From Candidatus Omnitrophota bacterium (GTDB lineage: Bacteria; Omnitrophota; Gorgyraeia; Gygaellales; UBA12090): a stretch of 5,198 nucleotides of DNA. This document shows positions 1 through 5,097 of this stretch, piece by piece. The DNA is taken from positions 4,586-9,783 of the forward strand of contig DOMD01000168.1 of assembly GCA_003510525.1 (NCBI GenBank). Direction: 5' to 3'. Below the pieces are notes generated by a model. That model was not told where the DNA came from, made no database searches, and was given only the letters and a program-made list of their open reading frames with translations. Both the position numbers and the translations under genes were made by a program. Each line of letters begins with the position of its first letter. The first letter of the stretch is position 1.

Positions 1-83
1 CTGACTATCTTAAGATTTTCAAAGGTATAATCCTGAGCAATAATGCCCCGCCAACCATCGGTTCCAAATTTTATATTAAGCAT
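1..83 (-). CDS. Phosphoglucomutase/phosphomannomutase family protein, N-terminal fragment
   Basis: Only the first 27 codons are in the window; the gene runs off the left edge. The translation begins MLNIKFGTDGWRGIIAQDYT, and FGTDGWRxIIA is the typical opening of alpha-D-phosphohexomutase domain I, the family that moves a phosphate between the C1 and C6 positions of hexoses through a phosphoserine located further downstream and not visible here. The W-R form of the motif fits the phosphoglucomutase/phosphomannomutase branch better than GlmM, which usually reads FGTDGIRG; substrate cannot be decided from this fragment. The ATG at 83-81 is preceded by a good Shine-Dalgarno sequence (AGAGGAG) with a 7-nt spacer, the strongest in the window. 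The gene follows rpe on the same strand after 155 nt of hairpin-rich spacer. Confidence 0.85.
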   Translation of the reverse strand, partial: MLNIKFGTDGWRGIIAQDYTFENLKIV

Positions 84-90
84 TTCTTAG

Positions 91-97
91 CTCCTCT
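91..97 (-). promoter_or_regulatory. Shine-Dalgarno site of the sugar-phosphate mutase gene
   Basis: On the minus strand the sequence AGAGGAG ends 7 nt before the ATG at 83-81. It is the only textbook ribosome binding site in the window. Its first four bases (AGAG) could alternatively pair with CTCT at 101-104, closing a 3-nt loop; those CTCT bases are also part of the 10-bp stem at 100-137, so the two pairings exclude each other. That competition is inferred from base pairing only. Confidence 0.7.
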
Positions 98-99
98 AT

Positions 100-137
100 G
101 AGAGCGCTGAAGAAGTCTAAAAATAGGCAGCGCTCTC
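100..137 (-). repeat. Perfect 10-bp inverted repeat just upstream of the mutase ribosome binding site
   Basis: Plus-strand GAGAGCGCTG at 100-109 and CAGCGCTCTC at 128-137 are perfect reverse complements separated by 18 nt. In the minus-strand transcript this GC-rich hairpin ends 2 nt before the Shine-Dalgarno site. No U-run follows, so it does not look like an intrinsic terminator. Its distal arm overlaps by 3 nt the next inverted repeat (135-223). Confidence 0.8.
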
Positions 138-223
138 TGATTGCAGCGATTAATTTAGATTACAGTGATTATTCTATCGAAGAGAAGGATCTCCGTAATC
201 TTTTATAATCTGTGTAATCAGAG
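135..223 (-). repeat. Imperfect 36-nt inverted repeat with 19-nt internal periodicity
   Basis: The arm at 135-170 and the reverse complement of 188-223 agree at 26 of 36 positions, with a 17-nt loop at 171-187. Each arm is itself a two-unit quasi-tandem repeat with a 19-nt period: GATTGCAGCGATTA at 139 recurs as GATTACAGTGATTA at 158 (12 of 14), and ATCTCCGTAATC at 189 recurs as ATCTGTGTAATC at 208 (10 of 12). No coding potential is apparent. It could be a dispersed intergenic repeat or a structured leader of the mutase mRNA. Confidence 0.7.
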
Positions 224-261
224 GTTGCTGATGTGATTTTAGGGATATTTCAGCAACCTCT
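220..261 (-). repeat. Perfect 12-bp inverted repeat enclosing the rpe stop codon
   Basis: AGAGGTTGCTGA at 220-231 and TCAGCAACCTCT at 250-261 are exact reverse complements with an 18-nt loop. The rpe stop codon (239-241) lies in the loop, and the 250-261 arm encodes part of the last residues of Rpe. In the transcript the stem is followed by a GATTACACAG-type sequence rather than a U-run, so it lacks the form of an intrinsic terminator. It may act as a 3'-end stabiliser. The outer arm overlaps the 135-223 repeat by 4 nt. Confidence 0.8.
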
Positions 262-883
262 CTATCGCTGATTTTTTATCTTTGGCCTTAAAAATATATG
301 TCCCGCAAGCCAGTATATTCGCCCCCGCCTTAACTGCCAATTTAGAATTATCCCCGTCTATTCCTCCGTCAACGGCTATATCCCCGGGATAAAAAGAGCG
401 AATCTGAGAAATCTTAGGCAATACCTCTGCCATAAATTTCTGCCCCCCGAAGCCGGGTTGGACCGTCATCACCAAAACCATATCCGAAAACTTAGAGACA
501 CTTTCTATGGCACCGGGGTCAGTTCCCGGATTAAGGGATATGGCTATTTTGACTCCCTGCTGACGCAATCTTTTGGCCTCGGTAATAAAATCCTTCTCGT
601 TTATGGTCTCAATATGTAAGGTAATAATATTAGCGCCGGCCTGAATAAAGCTGTCAATATATTTAAGCGGCTCGCTGATCATCAAATGGGCCTCAAACGG
701 GAGTTCGCTGTAGGGCCGGATAGCCTTGACCACAGCCGGGCCGATGGTAATATTGGGCACAAAGTGCCCATCCATTATATCAATATGCAGGAAATCTATT
801 CTGTATCGGCTGATGTCTTTGACTTCCTGGCCTAATTTAGAGAAATCCGCGGATAAGATGGAAGGGGCGATTTTGATGTTCAT
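239..883 (-). CDS. rpe: Ribulose-phosphate 3-epimerase
   Basis: Interconverts D-ribulose 5-phosphate and D-xylulose 5-phosphate in the pentose phosphate pathway, a cytosolic metal-dependent TIM-barrel enzyme. The 214-residue product matches the usual family length (about 215-230). Visible signatures in order: APSILSADF at 6-14; HIDIMDGHFVPN at 33-44, with metal ligand His33 and catalytic Asp35; AHLMI at 65-69, with ligand His66; VQPGFGGQKF at 141-150, the phosphate-side loop; and VDGGI at 171-175, with the second catalytic Asp172. All expected active-site residues are present. The ATG at 883 gives the canonical N-terminus MNIKIAPSILSADF, so the start is secure, although no clear Shine-Dalgarno precedes it (an AAGAAG lies too far upstream). 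It follows nadD by 78 nt, and its 3' end runs into a perfect inverted repeat. A neighbouring sugar-phosphate mutase fits a carbohydrate role. Confidence 0.97.
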   Translation of the reverse strand: MNIKIAPSILSADFSKLGQEVKDISRYRIDFLHIDIMDGHFVPNITIGPAVVKAIRPYSELPFEAHLMISEPLKYIDSFIQAGANIITLHIETINEKDFITEAKRLRQQGVKIAISLNPGTDPGAIESVSKFSDMVLVMTVQPGFGGQKFMAEVLPKISQIRSFYPGDIAVDGGIDGDNSKLAVKAGANILACGTYIFKAKDKKSAIERLLKYP

Positions 884-905
884 ATAACGTCTGAAAAAAC
901 TTCTT

Positions 906-956
906 AGGTTAAGGTTGAGGCCGAGGTTTAGGCAGTCTTAACCTTGACCTTAACCT
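906..956 (-). repeat. Inverted repeat built of AGGTTA/ACCTTA-type hexamers between nadD and rpe
   Basis: AGGTTAAGGT at 906-915 pairs perfectly with ACCTTAACCT at 947-956. Both arms are degenerate hexanucleotide tandem arrays: AGGTTA, AGGTTG, AGGCCG, AGGTTT on the left, and AACCTT, GACCTT, AACCTT on the right. Register-shifted pairings are possible, for example 906-913 with 937-944. In the minus-strand transcript the hairpin is followed by AAGAAG and then six U residues (894-899). It could therefore weakly terminate or pause transcription after nadD, but the gap before the U-run and the low GC of the stem argue against an efficient terminator. Confidence 0.7.
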
Positions 957-961
957 TTTTG

Positions 962-1531
962 TTACTTATACAGTCCCTTCTTTAGAATATAACTATATAC
1001 TTCCCTGGGCAAATAATAGCGTGTGGACTCACCCGCCTTAAGGCGCTGGCGCAGTCTAAAACCTGAGATATCCACCGACTCAATTGCCACAGGAAGGACA
1101 TTTTTGGGCAGGTTTTTTAGAGGATAATTGGGACGCAAGGCCACCACCAGCTTTGCCAGCTTCATCACCTGATCAATATCCTTCCAACTGCTTAAGTAAC
1201 CCAAGGCATCCGAACCCACAATAAAAAAAAACTTATCCCGCGCCGGATAAGTTTCTCGCAGGCTCCTTAAGGTATCTATAGTATAAGATTTGCCCTGGCG
1301 TTTAACCTCAATATCCGAGGCCTCAAAACAGGGATTGCTTTTAAGCGCCATCCGGACCATCTTTAATCTCTCAGAGGCGTAAAGCAAATCCTTCTCTTCC
1401 TTATGCGCCGCCAGATAAAGAGGAATAAAGATAATTTTATCTAACTTTAGCTTCTCCCGAACCTCATCAGCCAAAATCAGATGGCCGATATGGATAGGAT
1501 TAAAACTTCCCCCTAATATGCCAATTTTCAT
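962..1531 (-). CDS. nadD: Nicotinate-nucleotide adenylyltransferase
   Basis: Transfers AMP from ATP to nicotinate mononucleotide to make deamido-NAD, a step of cytosolic NAD synthesis. The 189-residue protein has the usual size and family layout: the GGSFNPIHIGH nucleotide-binding signature at 7-17 (H14 and H17 of the (H/T)xGH motif), SYTIDTL at 82-88, GSDAL at 106-110 followed by the conserved Trp116, and an RYYLPREVYSYI-like C-terminus. The second nucleotidyltransferase signature, usually ISxTxIR, reads ISGFRLR at 155-161, so the usual Thr/Ser is Phe. The ATG at 1531 gives the canonical MKIGILGGSFNP start. No Shine-Dalgarno lies at normal distance; a purine-rich AGGAAGGG sits about 17 nt upstream, inside a hairpin arm. 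In many bacteria nadD is followed by rsfS; here rpe follows. A run of nine T encodes part of KFFFIV near residues 100-105 and leaves the frame intact. Confidence 0.95.
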   Translation of the reverse strand: MKIGILGGSFNPIHIGHLILADEVREKLKLDKIIFIPLYLAAHKEEKDLLYASERLKMVRMALKSNPCFEASDIEVKRQGKSYTIDTLRSLRETYPARDKFFFIVGSDALGYLSSWKDIDQVMKLAKLVVALRPNYPLKNLPKNVLPVAIESVDISGFRLRQRLKAGESTRYYLPREVYSYILKKGLYK

Positions 1532-1548
1532 CTTAAAATAAATTGCGC

Positions 1549-1581
1549 ACCCTTCCTGCGCCTACGAGGTGCAGGAAGGGT
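1549..1581 (-). repeat. Perfect 11-bp hairpin between proA and nadD, touching the proA stop codon
   Basis: ACCCTTCCTGC at 1549-1559 and GCAGGAAGGGT at 1571-1581 are exact reverse complements with an 11-nt loop, in which CC/GG (1561-1562 with 1568-1569) can pair further after one mismatch. The outermost base at 1581 is the last base of the proA stop codon. In the transcript the stem is followed by GCGCAATTTATTTT, which is only loosely U-rich, so a terminator is possible but weak. The downstream arm contains the only purine-rich tract upstream of nadD. Confidence 0.8.
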
Positions 1582-2822
1582 TAGTGGCGGATTTGGCCGT
1601 TGCCGAAAATCATATATTTATAACTAGTCAGCTCTGGTAAGGCCATAGGGCCGCGGGCGTGGAGCTTATCGGTAGAAATGCCTATCTCCGCGCCCAGGCC
1701 GAATTCGTATCCGTCGGTAAAACGGGTTGAGGCATTCACATACACACAAGCCGAATCCACCTTATTCAGGAACTCGCGGGCGTTATTATAACTCTCGGTA
1801 ATAATACTATCGGAATGATGCGATCCGTAATGATTAATATGGGTGATTGCCTCATCCAGGCTATCCACCACCTTTATTGATAAAATAAGGTCAAGATACT
1901 CAGTAGACCAATCCAGCTCTTTGGCCTTCTTTATTGAACGAACCAGCTTAATGGTTTTATCACAGCCGCGAATCTCTACCCCGGCCTGGGTATATCTTTT
2001 AATCATTTCCGGCAGAAAGTCGCAAGAAGCCTCATTATGCACCAGAAGGGTTTCCATGGCATTACATACCCCCGGCCTTTGCGCCTTGGCGTTAAAACAA
2101 ATATCCTCCGCCATTTTTAAATCCGCGTATCTATCCACATAGGTATGGCAAATTCCCTTATAATGCTTAATCACCGGAATCCTGGAATACTTCTGGACAA
2201 AACGAATCAGCCCTTCGCCTCCCCGGGGAATAACCAAATCTATGGAATCGGATAAACCTAAAAGTTCAGTTAAGGCCTTACGCTCCACGGTGTCCACAAA
2301 ATTTATTGCTTCAGCGGGGAGGCCGGATTCAACCGCCGCGTTCTTTAGGATATGATACACTGCCCTATTGGTAGCAATGGCCTCTGAGCCCCCCTTAAGA
2401 ATACAGGCATTGCCGGATTTTAAACACAACCCGATGCAATCGCTGGTGACATTGGGCCGCGACTCGTAAATTATGGCCACCACTCCGATAGGAACCCTGA
2501 CCTTTTGAATCCAAAGCCCGTTCGGCCTTAAGGCGCCCTCAATCACCTCACCCACCGGATCTTTAAGGGCGGCCACTGCTAAAAGTGAATCCGCCATCAG
2601 CTTTATCCGTTGTTCATTCAAACTCAAACGCTCTCGCGCCGCCTTAGGCAAATCCCTGGCTTTGGCTAAATCTGTTTTATTGGCTGAAAGTATTTCTTTG
2701 GTTTTAGCTTTAAGCGAGCCGGCCATCCTCACTAAAGCCTTATTCTTTATCGCGCCGGATAAAACCGCCAGCTCATAAGAGGCTGTTTTTGCCGCCTTAG
2801 CCAGCTCTTTTATATTTTGCAT
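1581..2822 (-). CDS. proA: Glutamate-5-semialdehyde dehydrogenase (gamma-glutamyl phosphate reductase)
   Basis: Catalyses the NADPH-dependent reduction of gamma-glutamyl phosphate to glutamate 5-semialdehyde, the second step of proline synthesis, taking the unstable product of ProB. The 413-residue length is normal for this aldehyde-dehydrogenase-superfamily enzyme. Visible landmarks: RVPIGVVAIIYESRPNVTSD at about 109-128, CLKSGNACILKGGSEA at 133-148 in the cofactor-binding part, DLVIPRGGEGLI at 195-206, NAKAQRPGVCNAMETLLVH at 244-262 with the predicted catalytic Cys253, VYVNASTRFTDGYEFGLGAEIGIST at about 360-384, and RGPMALPELTSYKY at 390-403. Nothing essential seems missing. The ATG at 2822 yields MQNIKELAKAAK, a typical start, preceded by AAAAAGG with a 10-nt gap. 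It lies 30 nt after proB on the same strand, the usual operon pairing, and its stop codon abuts a perfect hairpin. Confidence 0.97.
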   Translation of the reverse strand: MQNIKELAKAAKTASYELAVLSGAIKNKALVRMAGSLKAKTKEILSANKTDLAKARDLPKAARERLSLNEQRIKLMADSLLAVAALKDPVGEVIEGALRPNGLWIQKVRVPIGVVAIIYESRPNVTSDCIGLCLKSGNACILKGGSEAIATNRAVYHILKNAAVESGLPAEAINFVDTVERKALTELLGLSDSIDLVIPRGGEGLIRFVQKYSRIPVIKHYKGICHTYVDRYADLKMAEDICFNAKAQRPGVCNAMETLLVHNEASCDFLPEMIKRYTQAGVEIRGCDKTIKLVRSIKKAKELDWSTEYLDLILSIKVVDSLDEAITHINHYGSHHSDSIITESYNNAREFLNKVDSACVYVNASTRFTDGYEFGLGAEIGISTDKLHARGPMALPELTSYKYMIFGNGQIRH

Positions 2823-2833
2823 TTTACTTTTGC

Positions 2834-2855
2834 CTTTTTACTTTTTACTTTTTTA
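2834..2855 (-). repeat. CTTTTTA period-7 tandem repeat between proB and proA
   Basis: Three units of CTTTTTA (the last with one extra T) start at 2834, 2841 and 2848; on the transcribed strand they read TAAAAAG-like units. The last unit contributes the proB stop codon (2853-2855), and the first provides the AAAAAGG that is the probable weak ribosome binding site of proA. Expansion or contraction by slippage would alter the proB-proA spacing. Confidence 0.65.
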
Positions 2856-4004
2856 TAGTATCACCAGATCATCCCGGTGAATAACCTCTTCTTCCAGGCG
2901 CCTGCCTTTTAAGCGCCTTAAATCCTTGGCTGAAAAATTCACCTTTCCCCGGGCAAATTCGTTGTGATCTTTATCTACGATACTGACGATATCATCCGGC
3001 TTAAAATCCCCTTCTATTTCCCCTATCCCTACCGAAAGCAGGCTCTTTCCGGCCTCAATCAGGGCTTTTTTTGCCCCGGAATCCACAATAAGCCTTCCCC
3101 TTGTTCTCACCCCATACGCAATCCAGGTTTTCTTTGCCTTTAGACAGGGCTTATGAGGAGCGAAAAATGTGCCTATGCTCTGGCCGTAAACTGACTTAAG
3201 CAGGCTGTCTTTAGAGCGGCCATTGGCAATAATCGCGGTTACGCCGGCGCCGCCGGCAATCTTTATCGCCTCAAGCTTGCTGGACATCCCCCCCACGCAG
3301 CCCGGCTTGTGGCTTTGGCTATAGGAAGCCAAACCACTGCCCTCTGGCTTGTGGCTTTGGCTATAGGAAGCCAAACCACTGCCCTCTGGCTTGTCCGTCT
3401 TACAGCAAAAACTAATTATTTCCGGAGTAATCTCATCCACCCTCTCAATGACCTGTTTTCCCGGCAGGCGGTATAAGCCGTCCACATCGGATAAAATTAA
3501 CAGCAAATCCGCCCCGATCAAATTAGCTACCATAGCCGAAAGCCGGTCATTGTCGCCAAAACGGATTTCGTCAGTGGATACGGTATCGTTCTCGTTGATA
3601 ACCGGAAGCGCTTTATTTTTTAACAATGTCCTCAGGGTGGCGCGGACATTAAGATAGCGGTTTCTATTTTCAAAATCATCCCAGGTAAGCAACAACTGCG
3701 CGCAAAGACGATTCTTTTCCTTAAGCAGGCGCCGGTATATAGCCATCAACTCATTCTGGCCGATAGCCGCCGCGGCCTGAAGGCTGTCCATATCCCGGGG
3801 GCGTTTCTTCAGGCCTAACAAAGACATTCCGCAGGCCACCGCTCCCGATGAAACCAGCACCACTTCTTTATTATCCAGCCAAAGTTTTTCTATCTGCTCA
3901 ATCAGCGCCTTAAGATACTTTAGTTCAATCGCGTTTGCCCTGGGGCTGATTAAGCTGGAGCCGACCTTAACGACGATTCGGGAAAAGCTCTTTCTGGATT
4001 GCAT
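2853..4004 (-). CDS. proB: Glutamate 5-kinase with C-terminal PUA domain and an internal peptide repeat
   Basis: Phosphorylates glutamate with ATP to gamma-glutamyl phosphate, the first and usually proline-inhibited step of proline synthesis; cytosolic partner of ProA. The amino-acid-kinase domain shows KVGSSLI at 13-19, VSSGAVACGM at 51-60, INENDTV at 136-142, FGDNDRLSA at 149-157, SDVDGLY at 172-178 and GGMSSKLEA at 238-246. A PUA domain follows at roughly 302-378, starting RGRLIVDSGAKKAL. The product is 383 residues; E. coli ProB has 367. The excess is explained by a duplicated 14-residue peptide KPEGSGLASYSQSH at 205-218 and 219-232, directly before PGCVGGM, in what is a flexible loop region in this family; without it the protein would be 355 residues. 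The ATG at 4004 is the only plausible Met ahead of the nucleotide-binding strand; it overlaps the end of obg by 38 nt and has AAAGG 9 nt upstream, suggesting translational coupling. Whether the insert affects kinetics or feedback control is unknown. Confidence 0.96.
   Translation of the reverse strand: MQSRKSFSRIVVKVGSSLISPRANAIELKYLKALIEQIEKLWLDNKEVVLVSSGAVACGMSLLGLKKRPRDMDSLQAAAAIGQNELMAIYRRLLKEKNRLCAQLLLTWDDFENRNRYLNVRATLRTLLKNKALPVINENDTVSTDEIRFGDNDRLSAMVANLIGADLLLILSDVDGLYRLPGKQVIERVDEITPEIISFCCKTDKPEGSGLASYSQSHKPEGSGLASYSQSHKPGCVGGMSSKLEAIKIAGGAGVTAIIANGRSKDSLLKSVYGQSIGTFFAPHKPCLKAKKTWIAYGVRTRGRLIVDSGAKKALIEAGKSLLSVGIGEIEGDFKPDDIVSIVDKDHNEFARGKVNFSAKDLRRLKGRRLEEEVIHRDDLVIL
3304..3394 (-). 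repeat. Exact 42-bp tandem duplication of a palindromic unit inside proB
   Basis: Positions 3304-3345 and 3346-3387 are identical, and the first 7 bases (GGCTTGT) occur a third time at 3388-3394, giving 2.17 copies. Each unit can fold: in the first copy GTGG at 3309-3312 pairs with CCAC at 3334-3337, TTTGGCT at 3314-3320 pairs with AGCCAAA at 3327-3333, one C is bulged and the loop is 6 nt. A competing stem pairs AAGCCA at 3326-3331 with TGGCTT at 3345-3350. The unit length is a multiple of three, so the proB frame is kept. The unit is open in four of its six frames; the other two are closed by the central CTATAG. These traits resemble small palindromic elements that insert in coding sequences, followed by unit duplication; this origin is inferred. 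Confidence 0.95.
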
Positions 4005-4944
4005 TTAACAAAACCTTTAGGCCCTGAGATTCCAAGGCTGAAATGGGAATAATTTTCTTTCTGACCTTTTTCTTAAAATCCGCCAGGTTATTTTTGGCCT
4101 GGGGTAAATCCATTTTATTGGCTACTAAGATTCTTGGTTTTTTAAAGACCTCATGGCTGTAAAATTTTAATTCATCATTGATGACAAAATAATCGTCCAA
4201 AGGGCTTCTTCCGTCTACACCGGCCATATCTATCATATGGACAATAACCTTAGTCCTCTCGATATGGCGCAGAAATCTGTCCCCTAAGCCTTTTCCCAGG
4301 TGCGAATCCTTGATCAATCCGGGGATATCAGCAATAGAAAAAAAAACTTCTTCGTTGATGGTAACTGTTCCTAAAGCCGGCTTTTTGGTGGTAAAAGGAT
4401 AATTGGCAATTTCAGGATGGGCATTGGATATTTTAGAGATTAAAGTAGATTTTCCGCTGTTGGGAAAACCCGCCAGGCCGACATCGGCAATCAGCTTTAG
4501 GTCTAAGGTTACTATCCTTTCTTCACCTGGAGCTCCTGGGAAATCCTCCTCGCTCTTAGCATGCACGCTCCCCTTGCCCCCGGATCCGCCATAAGCCGCG
4601 ATAAATTCTTCCCGGTCGCCCACCAATTCCCTTAAACGACAGTTGGTCCGGGCATCGGTAATCAGGGTTCCGCAAGGCACGGTTATAACCAGGCTTTCAG
4701 CATCAAAGCCTTTTTTGCGGTTAGAGGAGCCGTTGCCGCCGCGAAGCGCGCTAAAATGCTGGCGGTATTTAAAGTCATAAAGGGTGAGGAGATTTTTATT
4801 CGCGCGAATAACGACATCTCCGCCCTTACCGCCGTCTCCTCCGTCCCGGCGGGGATAACGGGTATACTTATCCCGGTATAAACTGTTACAGCCGCCTCCG
4901 CCATTACCGGCCTTGATCATAATCCTGGCATTATCAACAAACAT
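3967..4944 (-). CDS. obg: Obg family GTPase (ribosome assembly), short form without C-terminal OCT domain
   Basis: Obg (CgtA) is an essential GTPase that binds the 50S subunit during late assembly and links growth to nucleotide levels. With the start chosen here the protein has 325 residues. The glycine-rich Obg fold occupies about 1-155, including KAGNGGGGCNS and RRDGGDGGKGGDVVI. The G domain follows: G1 GFPNSGKST at 159-167, the FTT switch I at 184-186, G3 DIPG at 206-209, G4 NKMD at 276-279 and G5 SAL at 302-304. The protein ends shortly after G5, so the variable OCT domain found in some homologues is absent, as in many bacteria. The loop usually written GGRGGRGN reads GGSGGKGS here. A TTG at 4950 and an ATG at 4947 are in frame upstream; the ATG at 4944 gives the family-typical MFVDNARI and lies 8 nt after GAAAG, so it is preferred, though 4947 is also possible. 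Its 3' end overlaps proB. Confidence 0.95.
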   Translation of the reverse strand: MFVDNARIMIKAGNGGGGCNSLYRDKYTRYPRRDGGDGGKGGDVVIRANKNLLTLYDFKYRQHFSALRGGNGSSNRKKGFDAESLVITVPCGTLITDARTNCRLRELVGDREEFIAAYGGSGGKGSVHAKSEEDFPGAPGEERIVTLDLKLIADVGLAGFPNSGKSTLISKISNAHPEIANYPFTTKKPALGTVTINEEVFFSIADIPGLIKDSHLGKGLGDRFLRHIERTKVIVHMIDMAGVDGRSPLDDYFVINDELKFYSHEVFKKPRILVANKMDLPQAKNNLADFKKKVRKKIIPISALESQGLKVLLNAIQKELFPNRR

Positions 4945-4960
4945 CATCAAATCTTTCAGT

Positions 4961-5097
4961 AATCAATAACCAAAAACCAAATCCTAAATAATAATCAATA
5001 ACCAAACCTCAATAATCAAACCATAATAAACTCTTCACTCGCGATTTGGTTATTGGTGTTTGGGATTTATTTGGTGCTTGGGATTTGGTGATTGATT
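4961..5097 (-). repeat. Long imperfect inverted repeat of short TTTGG/CCAAA words between rplU and obg
   Basis: AATCAATAACCAAA occurs exactly at 4961-4974 and 4993-5006. The outer copy pairs with TTTGGTGATTGATT at 5084-5097 (13 of 14), and the inner copy pairs through CAATAACCAAA (4996-5006) with TTTGGTTATTG at 5045-5055 (11 of 11). The right half also repeats TTGGGATTT at 5060 and 5078. The arms show strong strand bias: the left is C/A-rich and G-poor, the right G/T-rich. The spacer 4951-5105 has no coding potential that I can recognise and is too short for rpmA. It could form a long, weak hairpin in the rplU-obg transcript. Confidence 0.75.

Noticed and set aside
220..261. Intrinsic terminator after rpe
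   Set aside because: The stem is strong but no U-run follows it on the transcribed strand, and the stop codon is inside the loop.
1223..1231. Run of nine A (nine T in nadD), with another at 4338-4346 in obg, as frameshift sites
   Set aside because: Both encode family-consistent residues (FFF in nadD; VFF in obg) and the frame continues normally; no alternative product ends nearby that would suggest programmed slippage.
1843..2142. Open frame on the plus strand opposite proA
   Set aside because: It lies wholly inside a well-conserved gene, resembles no known protein and has no ribosome binding site; it is a shadow of proA.
3304..3394. CRISPR-like array in the proB tandem repeat
   Set aside because: Copies are directly adjacent with no unique spacers, and they are translated in frame.
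3391..3657. Open frame on the plus strand opposite proB
   Set aside because: It is antisense to conserved kinase motifs with no independent coding signal.
4403..4904. Small open frames overlapping obg (plus strand 4403-4594 and minus strand 4683-4904)
   Set aside because: Both overlap the glycine-rich and G1 regions of Obg; GC-rich glycine codons readily open other frames.
4948..4950. TTG as the start codon of obg
   Set aside because: Two in-frame ATG codons follow immediately, and the second gives the family-typical MFVDNA start with better ribosome-binding spacing.
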